Shown here: positions 8,718-16,100 of the stretch, piece after piece
Numbering within the stretch: position 1 is the first letter of the stretch
Layout: every line of letters starts with the position of its first letter
Assembly (NCBI RefSeq): GCF_009834915.1
Contig: NZ_WVHS01000002.1
Location: forward strand, 930,001-994,000
Length of the DNA stretch: 64,000 nucleotides
Source: Hufsiella ginkgonis
GTDB lineage: Bacteria; Bacteroidota; Bacteroidia; Sphingobacteriales; Sphingobacteriaceae
Direction of reading: 5' to 3'
The notes under the pieces: generated by a model
What the model was told of the DNA's origin: nothing
Databases searched by the model: none
What the model saw: the letters and a program-made list of their open reading frames with translations, nothing else
Program-made: the position numbers and the translations under genes

Positions 8718-8848
8718 CCCGCTCTCGCCGTGAAATTACCAGTGAGTCGATTAACACAAACCTTGTATCGATAAGCGCCCGTAATCACTACTTCCGCTAT
8801 GATCATTTACAGCTAAAGCCAAACCTGGTGCGAACGTGTTGTGCCTGC

Positions 8849-9931
8849 TTAGTTTCCGCCATAGTCTGTTTTCTTATCGCGCCAGACAGAATGAGGATGA
8901 GTGGCACCCCGGAAGTCCCTGCTCACCTGCGTATTGTATTCCAGCCATAGCCGGGGGCCATCCAACCGAATATAATCTGATATTTGTTCCATACTACCGC
9001 TGCCTGAAAATGCCAGATAGGTGCCGGGCAGGTCAGTCTTGTATCTGTTCATATAGGCTGCCTTGGTATCCTTGTCCAGATCGCCTACATAGGTTTCGAT
9101 GGCTTTAAGTATAAGTTGCTGCTGACCGGCATTCAATTCAGAAATTTTTAGTCCCTGGGGAGTGTTCGGGAATCTTCCGTCCGCTCCCGGACCCAGCAGA
9201 ATGTCGTTAAAGGTTCCGCTGAGTTTGGCCGCTGTCTTTTGACCTTCGCTCAGGCTGTTCAGTACTGCGATAAAAGCATCCTGCTCTTGTTTCATGGGCT
9301 GATACACCTTGCCGTTAGCCGTCATGGGTACGATGGGTTCTACTCCGCGGAAGGAAGGCGTTGCCCCAACCAGTTCACCATTGTTATACGTATCTGCAAA
9401 GGCGAAATGATGGCCTCCGTATTGCAGTTCCCACAAGCCTGAAGTGCTCGGAGTCCCCAGGAACGCTATAAAATAGATACCCGAACCGAATGACCTGGAT
9501 TGGCCGGTATGTCTCGCGATCGTATCATCGGCAACCCGTACACCCTCCAGTTCGCTAAGACCTTCATTTACGGTTTGGGCATCCATTGCTTCAGCCATCA
9601 ACGCTTTAAATGCGGTCATTTGTACGGTATTGAGCGATCCGAGCGTTAATCCTACCCTGTTTGGCCTGGCGGCCATCTGCGGAAAGTTTGACCATCTTAC
9701 AGCATTGCTTTTTGAATATTCCAGTTGTAATAACGCGCGCTGGTCATCACTTAATGTTGCTTTAAACGCGTCAGCGAGCTTGACTATGCTGGAAATATTG
9801 GACGCGGCAGGGTGACCGGATGAAAACCGGGGTAATGGGTCGTGAGCCAGCTTATCCGCGGTAAGTTCCCGAATCCCAGCTACCGAGAGTGGTAAAATAA
9901 TTCCTAAATAAAATAAACCCGAATACTTCAT
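8849..9931 (-). CDS. Secreted DUF3500 family protein (third copy)
   Basis: 360 aa with an N-terminal hydrophobic signal (YLGIILPLSVAG) and no lipobox. DUF3500 landmarks: YGGHHFAFADTYN (about residue 171), YIRLDGPRLWLEY and the C-terminal HPHSVWRDKKTDYG. It is separated from the paralogue at 7598-8695 by 153 bp on the same strand. It may head a three-gene unit DUF3500-DUF3500-HupE that mirrors the DUF3500-HupE pair at 3884-6305. Molecular function unknown. Confidence 0.85.
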   Translation of the reverse strand: MKYSGLFYLGIILPLSVAGIRELTADKLAHDPLPRFSSGHPAASNISSIVKLADAFKATLSDDQRALLQLEYSKSNAVRWSNFPQMAARPNRVGLTLGSLNTVQMTAFKALMAEAMDAQTVNEGLSELEGVRVADDTIARHTGQSRSFGSGIYFIAFLGTPSTSGLWELQYGGHHFAFADTYNNGELVGATPSFRGVEPIVPMTANGKVYQPMKQEQDAFIAVLNSLSEGQKTAAKLSGTFNDILLGPGADGRFPNTPQGLKISELNAGQQQLILKAIETYVGDLDKDTKAAYMNRYKTDLPGTYLAFSGSGSMEQISDYIRLDGPRLWLEYNTQVSRDFRGATHPHSVWRDKKTDYGGN

Positions 9932-10197
9932 AATGACTTTGGTTCTTTTAAAATTAAATATGTTTAATACGATATTGTTCAGTTCCCCCCGTAATCCGAC
10001 ACTTTACGCCGCTAAATTAAGTGCAGCCACATATTTCCATTGCTAAACGTTTGGGAAAGTTAATCAACTTCTACCGGTGAAGCATAATGTCCCGGTAAAA
10101 GGGTGAATTGACTCGGTGAAGAGGTACAGATACATCAAACCACGGAATTCACGGAAATGTATGCATATCTACCTATACGGTTCGATAAGTACGGTAT

Positions 10198-10229
10198 GGT
10201 TGACCCCAACAGGATTCGAACCTTTTTAC
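10198..10229 (-). repeat. tRNA-3'-end-like fragment
   Basis: On the minus strand it reads AAGGTTCGAATCCTGTTG followed by GGGTCAACC, resembling a T-arm with the standard TTCGAAT loop plus an acceptor 3' strand and CC. There is no tRNA body upstream and no adjacent terminator hairpin. Probably a decayed tRNA fragment. Confidence 0.45.
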
Positions 10230-10266
10230 CTTCAAAATATTCTGAAAGAAAGCATTTAAAAATACG

Positions 10267-10299
10267 AAAACCGCGTTTTTGAGCTAAAAACGCGGTTTT
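10267..10299 (-). terminator. Intrinsic terminator attached to tRNA-3'-like element B
   Basis: Perfect 14-bp stem AAAACCGCGTTTTT / AAAAACGCGGTTTT with a short loop. On the minus strand a T-rich run (TTTTCGTATTTTT) follows. It lies 9 bp from the tRNA-like element at 10309, as in modules A and D. Confidence 0.7.
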
Positions 10300-10308
10300 T
10301 AAACACCA

Positions 10309-10346
10309 GGTACACCCGGCTGAACGGTTTTCGAACCGTTGAAGGG
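10309..10346 (-). repeat. tRNA-3'-end-like element B
   Basis: On the + strand GGTACACCCGGCTG is followed by the hairpin AACGGTT-TTCG-AACCGTT. It is nearly identical to element A at 3218 over about 33 bp (one difference in the acceptor part, one in the arm). A and B are therefore direct repeats bracketing the DUF3500-HupE cluster. They may be attachment-site-like tRNA duplications or independent tRNA-like RNAs. Confidence 0.55.
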
Positions 10347-10390
10347 GAAAATTGCAAAAACCTGCCCGTTGCCTAACATCATGCCAGGCT

Positions 10391-11566
10391 CTACGAAATT
10401 GATATCGAATTGAGATTATCCGTTATATTATTCCATGGAACAACCTTTAAACCATTGCTTCTGATTTGCGTTTCGCTGCCAGCGTATATGACTGTTCCTC
10501 GTTCCGATCCTGTTATTTTTTTCCAGAACAAAAAGTTTTTGAAATAGTCACTTGTTATTGTTTTACCAGCTTTAATCTCTATAGGATAGAGATCAGTCCC
10601 GTTATCCACAACAACATCCATTTCGTTGCCTACGTTATCACGCCAAAAGTAGAGATTAAACACCTCGTTTTTATTATAACGTTCTTTAACGAGATCGCTT
10701 AGAACATAGTTTTCAAACAAACTCCCTTTGAGAGGATGCGTATCCAAATAGTCGATTTTACTAATTCCTAATAACGAACAGGCCAAACCCGTGTCGTAAA
10801 AATATAATTTTGGCATTTTCACCAGCCTTTTATTGAAGTTTTTATGGTGAGGCTTAAGCAGGTAAATAATGAAACTACTTTCTAAAACACTGATCCACGA
10901 AGCTATCGTTTTACCATCCACCCCGGTTTCAGTAGCCAGGCTGTTCAGGTTTAACAATTGGCCTATCCGGCCCGCACAGAGCTTTATAAACCGTTCAAAT
11001 GCGTTCACATTAGCTATGTTTTTAAGCTGGCGCACATCTCTTTCAATATAGGTCCGAATGTAGTTCGGTAACCACCGATCGGGAGAGATAGGATTATCAT
11101 AGATTGGAGGATACCCCCCACGGAACATTGAACTTTCGATAGATTGAAACTCCCCAAGAAACAACCTGACTTCTTCAGTCGAGAATGGGAGAAGAAAAAT
11201 ATACCCGATCCTGCCGGCGAGGCTTTGTGATATATTTTCCTGCAATAGGAAATTGTTAGAGCCAGTCAGGATAAATCTTCCCTGTTCCCGGCTATCATCA
11301 AGGATTTGTTGTAAATAAGAAAACAGCTCTGGTACGCGCTGTGCTTCATCAAAAATGGCGCCCTCCGGATATTGCCCCAGAAAGCCGCGCGGATCTTCTA
11401 CAGCAAATTGGCGGGTATCCGGATTTTCTAAGGAAACATATTTCTTACCGGGAAACACACTTCGTGCAAGGGTCGTTTTTCCTGATTGGCGCGGTCCGAC
11501 GATAGCAATAGCCTTAAATTGCTTAGATAAACTAATAAGTTCTTTAGTGACGCTCCTTGTTACCAT
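10391..11566 (-). CDS. AAA family ATPase with DUF4143 domain
   Basis: 391 aa. Walker A GPRQSGKTT is near residue 24, Walker B-like GAIFDEAQ near 70, and a sensor-like FILTGSNNFLL follows. A C-terminal DUF4143 region contains YPIEIKAGKT, a nuclease-like (PD-D/ExK-type) E-x-K patch. These ATPases are common, patchily distributed accessory genes of unproven function. The gene stands alone between tRNA-like elements B and C. The ATG at 11566 lies 4 nt from a TATGTTTG -7 element, and a 47-bp palindrome sits just upstream. Confidence 0.88.
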   Translation of the reverse strand: MVTRSVTKELISLSKQFKAIAIVGPRQSGKTTLARSVFPGKKYVSLENPDTRQFAVEDPRGFLGQYPEGAIFDEAQRVPELFSYLQQILDDSREQGRFILTGSNNFLLQENISQSLAGRIGYIFLLPFSTEEVRLFLGEFQSIESSMFRGGYPPIYDNPISPDRWLPNYIRTYIERDVRQLKNIANVNAFERFIKLCAGRIGQLLNLNSLATETGVDGKTIASWISVLESSFIIYLLKPHHKNFNKRLVKMPKLYFYDTGLACSLLGISKIDYLDTHPLKGSLFENYVLSDLVKERYNKNEVFNLYFWRDNVGNEMDVVVDNGTDLYPIEIKAGKTITSDYFKNFLFWKKITGSERGTVIYAGSETQIRSNGLKVVPWNNITDNLNSISIS

Positions 11567-11570
11567 GAGG

Positions 11571-11629
11571 CAAACATATCACTTATTTCTTACAATTTCG
11601 GAATTAGATTCCGCAATTGTAAGAAATAA
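11571..11629 (-). promoter_or_regulatory. Promoter of the DUF4143 ATPase with a long palindrome
   Basis: TATGTTTG (minus strand, 11578-11571) precedes the ATG by 4 nt. Upstream, 11583-11629 is a 22-bp inverted repeat with a 3-nt centre (arms begin ATTTCTTACAATT and end AATTGTAAGAAAT, one mismatch). It covers the region where the -33 element and RNA polymerase would sit, so it looks like an operator for a dimeric regulator, possibly the ATPase itself (inference). Confidence 0.65.
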
Positions 11630-11670
11630 ATTTTACGCTTCAGACGATACGTAAAGAATGAAATAAAAAG

Positions 11671-11689
11671 AGCCCGGCATAACCAGGCT
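11671..11689 (-). terminator. Probable terminator attached to tRNA-3'-like element C
   Basis: Imperfect stem AGCCTGG-ttatg-CCGGGCT on the minus strand, followed by CTTTTTATTT. It lies about 23 bp from element C. Confidence 0.5.
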
Positions 11690-11712
11690 TATTACATGTT
11701 TAAACATCATTC

Positions 11713-11742
11713 GTACACCCGGCTGAACGGTTTCGAACCATT
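11713..11742 (-). repeat. tRNA-3'-end-like element C
   Basis: On the + strand GTACACCCGGCTGAACGG is followed by TTTCGAACCA, matching elements A and B but with one T fewer. This gives a canonical 7-nt T-loop (GG-TTCGAAA-CC on the minus strand). No tRNA body is present. With element B it brackets the DUF4143 ATPase gene. Confidence 0.5.
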
Positions 11743-11789
11743 TTTCACTTCAATTAATTGAAATTCAAGGCCATTTTTGGGCAAAAAAA

Positions 11790-11827
11790 AACAGGACTGA
11801 ACCTCAAAAAAAGAGACCAGTCCTGTT
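11790..11827 (-). terminator. Terminator of tRNA-Arg
   Basis: Perfect 10-bp stem AACAGGACTG / CAGTCCTGTT with an 18-nt loop. On the minus strand it ends in a run of nine T. It lies just past the 3' end of the tRNA gene. Confidence 0.85.
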
Positions 11828-11830
11828 AGG

Positions 11831-11904
11831 TACGCCCATCAGGATTCGAACCTGAGACCGACGGTTTAGAAAACCGTTGCTCTATCCAGCTGAGCTATGG
11901 GCGC
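11831..11904 (-). tRNA. tRNA-Arg (anticodon TCT)
   Basis: A complete cloverleaf can be folded by eye: acceptor GCGCCCA/TGGGCGT, D-arm GCTC-AGCTGGATA-GAGC, anticodon stem ACGGT/ACCGT around the loop TTTCTAA (anticodon TCT), variable region, and T-arm TCAGG-TTCGAAT-CCTGA. The discriminator is A, followed by encoded CC but no full CCA (next base T). It reads AGA codons. Its 3' nine bases are shared with tRNA-like element A at 3218. Confidence 0.95.
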
Positions 11905-11981
11905 AGGCTTTTGTAAAAGCACGCAAAACTAATGAATATTTCGGATTTGGTAAAAGGATTTTTAATTGCCGTTGGGCATGC

Positions 11982-13013
11982 CTAGAAAAACGATGCGGCG
12001 AACTTAACCAGCGCACGCAGGCTCGAAATGATCACCAGTGCGCCCACCCCGATCATCATCGACCTGGTCTTCAGTTTCCCGGCCATGCGCGCGGCGAGCG
12101 GCGCTGCGATCACGCCACCGATAATAAGGCCGGCGATGGTTTCGATATGACTCACGCCGAGCAGGATAAAAAAGGTGAGCGCACTGCCAAGAGTAACGAA
12201 AAATTCGGTGAGGCTTACCGTGCCTATCACAAACCGCGGGGTGCGGCCCTTAGAGATCAGCGTGCTTGTTACCAGCGGTCCCCAGCCTCCCCCGCCGAAT
12301 GAATCGAGGAAACCGCCCGCTCCCGCCAGCCAGCCGGCATTCTTCACCTTACGGGAAGCGGTTTTCTTACGGAACGCGTTTACCAGGATCCGGATGCCAA
12401 GTAACATGGTGTATACCGACAACGCGGGGCGTACCCAACCAGCATTCTTTTCGCCGAGGTAAAATAAAAGGGCAGCACCGGTAATAGCGCCGATCACACC
12501 GGGGATAAGCAGCGTGCGGAAAAGCTTTTTGTTAACATTTCCAAAGCGGTAGTGACTAAAACCGGAGGCACCACTTGAAAACATCTCGGCAGTATGGATG
12601 CTTCCGCTGATGGCGGCAGGATTAAGACCCGTGGAAAGCAAGATGGTGGTAGAGATTACGCCGTAACCCATCCCCAGGGCGCCATCCACCAACTGTGCGA
12701 GAAAGCCGGCCGCCAGCATCCAGAAAAACTCCGGATCGATGCGGTTGAACTGTGCAACGAGCAGCTCCCACCCTTTTATGATCGGGAAATAAGAAAAAAT
12801 AGCATGGCCTATCAACATAAACGCCAGCGCAAACAAGCACCTGTTGGCAAACTGCTTCCAGCGTTTTTCAGCAAGCTTGTTCGACTGCTCGTCGGCGATC
12901 CCATCCTTCACCGGCCTGGCATATTCCTCCTCCTTCGGCTCCGCTGCTGGAAGCGCTTCCTTTCTTACCGGTTCAATGTCAACCGCTAATAGCTCTTTTT
13001 CATTTACTGACAC
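11982..13013 (-). CDS. TSUP family (TauE/SafE-type) membrane exporter
   Basis: 343 aa from a GTG at 13013. A cytoplasmic, charged N-terminus (about 50 residues) leads into about eight hydrophobic segments, with GALGMGYGVISTT and SFGGGGWGPLVTSTLI, the paired repeats of the sulfite exporter/TSUP family. These proteins move sulfite, sulfonates or other organic anions; the substrate here is not evident. The GTG is 4 nt behind a TATATTTG -7 element, which supports this start. An inverted repeat overlaps the promoter. The gene stands alone. Confidence 0.88.
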   Translation of the reverse strand: MSVNEKELLAVDIEPVRKEALPAAEPKEEEYARPVKDGIADEQSNKLAEKRWKQFANRCLFALAFMLIGHAIFSYFPIIKGWELLVAQFNRIDPEFFWMLAAGFLAQLVDGALGMGYGVISTTILLSTGLNPAAISGSIHTAEMFSSGASGFSHYRFGNVNKKLFRTLLIPGVIGAITGAALLFYLGEKNAGWVRPALSVYTMLLGIRILVNAFRKKTASRKVKNAGWLAGAGGFLDSFGGGGWGPLVTSTLISKGRTPRFVIGTVSLTEFFVTLGSALTFFILLGVSHIETIAGLIIGGVIAAPLAARMAGKLKTRSMMIGVGALVIISSLRALVKFAASFF

Positions 13014-13017
13014 ATTA

Positions 13018-13051
13018 CAAATATAATACTCTACTTACTTGGTAGTGTATT
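13018..13051 (-). promoter_or_regulatory. Promoter of the TSUP gene with an inverted-repeat operator
   Basis: TATATTTG on the minus strand (13025-13018), 4 nt before the GTG start. Directly upstream lies a 10-N7-10 inverted repeat, AATACTCTAC (13025-13034) and GTAGTGTATT (13042-13051), one mismatch. It replaces any visible TTTG -33 element, so the promoter is probably controlled by a dimeric regulator (inference). Confidence 0.6.
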
Positions 13052-13075
13052 ATTTAAAAATAATTTATCGTTAAG

Positions 13076-13912
13076 CTAAATGCCGTTCAATTGCTGAAGG
13101 AGGAACTTGCTGGTCTCGTTAAAGTAACGTTTCCTGTCGAGTCCCATTATCCATTGGATCCCGCGTACGGCATTGGTGGTGAACAGCTCATCCGCTTCGT
13201 GAAGGATCGCCGGATTGATCTGGGCCTCTACTACACGCAGGTCGTTTTTGCGGGCAAGCGACATCACTACCTGCCGCATCACGCCGGCCACACAGCCTTC
13301 GCTTAATGCAGGAGTATAGATCTGCTTATCATACACCACGAAAAGATTAGAGGTCATGGTTTCGCATAAAAACCCATGTTGATTAAGGATCAGCACATCG
13401 TCGAGTGCATTTTGTGTGCGAAAGATTCCCGCCAGCACGTAGATCAGCGAATTACACGTCTTAAAATTCGAAAGAAAATTCACAGGCTTATGCAGCTCGG
13501 TGAACACATCGGCAATGTATCCTTTCGAACTGCTTTTATAACTGGACTCGTCTGATTTCTCCGCTTCCACCACGTAACCGGAACCGTTATCAGAAGGACT
13601 GTATAATCCGCCGGGATTGCGAAAAACGGTGATCCTCACGCGGGCGTTGGCGCCAAGCCGGTTCTGCCGTACCAGGCTTTCGGTTACTTCGGCCAGGAAC
13701 CGGGCATTCATTTTCTCCCACCCATCCATTTTCAGCGCCCTCATGCCACGCTGGAGCCTTTCGGCATGCAGGTCGGCGAACTTTAATGTCCCTTTCAGGT
13801 AGCGCATGGATTCGAAGAGCCCGTCGCCATACTTAAATCCGCGGTTATCGGCTGTTAGCACGGCTTCCGTTGCCGCCGCTATCGTCCCGTTAAAATTGAT
13901 ATACCTACTCAT
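13076..13912 (-). CDS. Aminotransferase class IV, aminodeoxychorismate lyase-like
   Basis: 278 aa, fold-type IV PLP enzyme. RGFKYGDGLFESMRY near the N-terminus and NFKTCNSLIYVLAG (the K-x-x-N stretch that carries the PLP lysine) identify the class. The C-terminal TTNAVRGIQWI is also typical. 4-amino-4-deoxychorismate lyase is plausible because a pabB gene lies at 25897-27198, but D-amino acid or branched-chain aminotransferase roles are not excluded. The first codons overlap the end of the RluD-like gene by 8 nt, so the two are co-transcribed. Confidence 0.8.
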   Translation of the reverse strand: MSRYINFNGTIAAATEAVLTADNRGFKYGDGLFESMRYLKGTLKFADLHAERLQRGMRALKMDGWEKMNARFLAEVTESLVRQNRLGANARVRITVFRNPGGLYSPSDNGSGYVVEAEKSDESSYKSSSKGYIADVFTELHKPVNFLSNFKTCNSLIYVLAGIFRTQNALDDVLILNQHGFLCETMTSNLFVVYDKQIYTPALSEGCVAGVMRQVVMSLARKNDLRVVEAQINPAILHEADELFTTNAVRGIQWIMGLDRKRYFNETSKFLLQQLNGI

Positions 13913-14942
13913 CCCCGGCTGCGGTTACATATTTTCTCCACTTTTCGATCACCCGCCGCATGTCTTCCGGCAAGGGAGCTTCAAAGTGCATGTACTGCTT
14001 CTTCGAAGGATGCGTAAACCCGAGCGTTTGCGCATGCAATGCCTGCCGGGGAAGGATATCCAGGCAATTGTCTACGAACTGCTTGTATTTGGCATAAACA
14101 GCACCCTTAATAATTCTATCGCCGCCATAAACCGGGTCGCCAAACAAGGGATGACCGATGTGCTTCATATGCGCGCGGATCTGGTGGGTACGACCGGTTT
14201 CCAGCTGGCACTCCACCAGGGTAACGTAGTTAAAACGCTCCAGCACCTTATAGTGGGTTACGGCCCATTTGCCCTTCGCTTCGTCATCGTAGATCGACAT
14301 CACGCGGCGATCTTTCACACTGCGGCCGATATACCCGGTCACCGTACCGTCTTCCGTAAGATCGCCCCAAACGAGCGCCAGGTATTTACGTGTGATGCTG
14401 TGATCAAAAAACTGCCGGGCGAGGTAGGTCATCGACCGTTCGTTCTTGCTGATCACCAGCAGGCCTGAGGTATCCTTGTCAATACGGTGCACCAAACCGG
14501 GCCGGCCATCGTTTCCCGGCAGCTGCGGAAGTTGTTGAAAATGATAAACGAGCGCGTTCACCAGCGTGCCAGTATAATTGTTGAAACCAGGATGTACCAC
14601 CATCCCGGCGGGTTTATTCACAATGATCAGGTCGTCGTCTTCATACAATAACTCCAGCGGGATATTTTCCGGGTAAACTTCTGTATCCCGCGGAGGATGA
14701 GGCAGAACCACCGAAATCACATCGTTCGGTTTCACCTTGTAGCTCGGCTTTGCCGTATGACCGTTCACCAGCACATTGCCGGCTTCGATAGCATTCTGGA
14801 TGCGGTTACGGGATGCGTTTTCCACACGGTGCATCAGGAACTTATCCACACGCAGCAGCGATTGGCCCTTGTCGACCACCACCCGCAAATGTTCATAAAG
14901 ATCCTGTTCTTCCTGATCCTGGAAATCTTCGGCTTCTGACAT
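13905..14942 (-). CDS. RluA/RluD family pseudouridine synthase
   Basis: 345 aa. An N-terminal S4 domain (LLRVDKFLMHRVENASRNRIQNAI) is followed by the synthase domain with VHRIDKDTSGLLV, which carries the catalytic Asp, and HQIRAHMKHIGHPLFGDPVYGG. The length and the S4 domain fit RluD, which modifies 23S rRNA helix 69; a related RluC-type target is possible. The ATG at 14942 lies 4 nt behind TATTTTTG. It heads a two-gene unit with the class IV aminotransferase. Confidence 0.9.
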   Translation of the reverse strand: MSEAEDFQDQEEQDLYEHLRVVVDKGQSLLRVDKFLMHRVENASRNRIQNAIEAGNVLVNGHTAKPSYKVKPNDVISVVLPHPPRDTEVYPENIPLELLYEDDDLIIVNKPAGMVVHPGFNNYTGTLVNALVYHFQQLPQLPGNDGRPGLVHRIDKDTSGLLVISKNERSMTYLARQFFDHSITRKYLALVWGDLTEDGTVTGYIGRSVKDRRVMSIYDDEAKGKWAVTHYKVLERFNYVTLVECQLETGRTHQIRAHMKHIGHPLFGDPVYGGDRIIKGAVYAKYKQFVDNCLDILPRQALHAQTLGFTHPSKKQYMHFEAPLPEDMRRVIEKWRKYVTAAGDE

Positions 14943-14946
14943 CCGG

Positions 14947-14954
14947 CAAAAATA
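14947..14954 (-). promoter_or_regulatory. -7 element (TATTTTTG) of the RluD-like gene
   Basis: TATTTTTG on the minus strand, ending 4 nt before the ATG at 14942; this predicts a leaderless mRNA. No TTTG -33 element is apparent. Confidence 0.55.
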
Positions 14955-15032
14955 AGGTTTGGCGGAAGATTACGCGCTTAATTCTACATCGCCGGAATAT
15001 TTTATCTTTATGCCATTAATACCTGATAAGCC

Positions 15033-16100
15033 ATGAAAAAATCTGTTAGCTTCTTTGCGATCTGTTTGTTGGTTTCGGCCGGTCGCTTGCCCGTATTTGC
15101 GCAGGGCGATCTGTCTGAATTGATCAAATCCGGCCCGGCGGATGCCACCAGGCTTGCCGCCGCATACCTCGATCCGCTGTTCAAAGGATTCGGCGTTGGC
15201 CTGAACTCCGGCTGGATGAATACCGGGCGAACAAAACAAACGGGCCATATAGAGATCCGGCTCAGCGGTTCCGGTGCCTTTGTCCCAAAAGACGATAAGA
15301 CCTTCGATGTAACTACCCTCGGCCTTTCTAATAAAATAGCGCTTGCACCAGGAAGCGGCCCCACGGCGCAAACGTTTTTCGGCAGGGAGACCGCCGGTCC
15401 CACCATGCAGGTAAAAGACAACAGCGGCAACGTGGTAGAAACCTTCAGCCTCCCCAAGGGTACCGGGATTCCCCTGGTCCCGGCTCCGCAGCTGCAGGTC
15501 ACGCTCGGTCTGCCCAAAAACTTTGACGTTACGGCACGCTATATCCCCGAAACAAAACTGGGTGACGATTTCGGCAAAGTAAGCCTGATAGGCGGCGGCG
15601 TTAAGTTTGAAGTGCTGCCACTCCTTAATAAAACCGCCGACAGGATCCTGCCTTTCAACGTTGCCGTGGGCCTCGGCTATACCCGTTTAAAATACACGTA
15701 CGACCTGGACATCAATCCGCCAGGAGGCTCGGCGCCGAAAGATATCTCGCAGGTAAAGGATTTTTCCGGGCAGCGTGTAGACGCCAGTTTCTCAGGCTTC
15801 AACGCCGATGCCATCATCTCTAAAAAACTGCTTTTCTTTACGCCGTTCTTTAGCGTAGGCTACAATTCCTCGAAAACAAATGTGGGGCTGGTAGGCAATT
15901 ACCCCCTGGTTACCGATGTGGTGTTGGGCGTAAAACAGTACACTACTTTCACAGACCCGGTTTCCATAAAACAAAAAGACGTAAACGGCTTAAAAAGCAC
16001 GGTAGGATTCCAGCTCGACATGGCATTCCTCAAATTCTACGGATCATTCACCGCGGCGCAATACAAGTTATTTAACGCAGGGATCGGGATTGGAATTTGA
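15033..16100 (+). CDS. DUF6588-like probable outer-membrane protein
   Basis: 355 aa. A signal peptide (cut after VFAQ) is followed by alternating amphipathic strands with Gly and aromatic residues (NVAVGLGYTRLKYTYD, FYGSFTAAQYKLFNAGIGIGI), which suggests a beta-barrel. It resembles the DUF6588 group of Bacteroidota; I am not certain of the family name and the function is unknown. The stop codon overlaps the start of the PLP deaminase gene. Confidence 0.7.
   Translation: MKKSVSFFAICLLVSAGRLPVFAQGDLSELIKSGPADATRLAAAYLDPLFKGFGVGLNSGWMNTGRTKQTGHIEIRLSGSGAFVPKDDKTFDVTTLGLSNKIALAPGSGPTAQTFFGRETAGPTMQVKDNSGNVVETFSLPKGTGIPLVPAPQLQVTLGLPKNFDVTARYIPETKLGDDFGKVSLIGGGVKFEVLPLLNKTADRILPFNVAVGLGYTRLKYTYDLDINPPGGSAPKDISQVKDFSGQRVDASFSGFNADAIISKKLLFFTPFFSVGYNSSKTNVGLVGNYPLVTDVVLGVKQYTTFTDPVSIKQKDVNGLKSTVGFQLDMAFLKFYGSFTAAQYKLFNAGIGIGI

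Larger units (their letters stand above)
9932..10390. other. Intergenic stretch with two tRNA-3'-like elements
   Basis: No gene is seen. It holds a tRNA-3'-like fragment at 10198-10229 (GGATTCGAACCT after GGTTGACCCC), then a strong hairpin (10267-10299) and tRNA-3'-like element B (10309-10346). The rest shows no recognisable feature. Confidence 0.6.

Noticed and set aside
3251-10308. DUF3500-HupE segment as a proven mobile island
   Set aside because: The bracketing tRNA-like repeats are suggestive, but there is no integrase, relaxase or transposase, so mobility is kept as a hypothesis only.
11877-12302. 141-codon frame running from inside tRNA-Arg into the antisense of the TSUP gene
   Set aside because: Begins within a tRNA gene and is antisense to a clear membrane protein gene.
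13806-14468. 220-codon frame antisense to the pabC-like/rluD genes
   Set aside because: Covered by two clear genes on the other strand and has no family match by eye.
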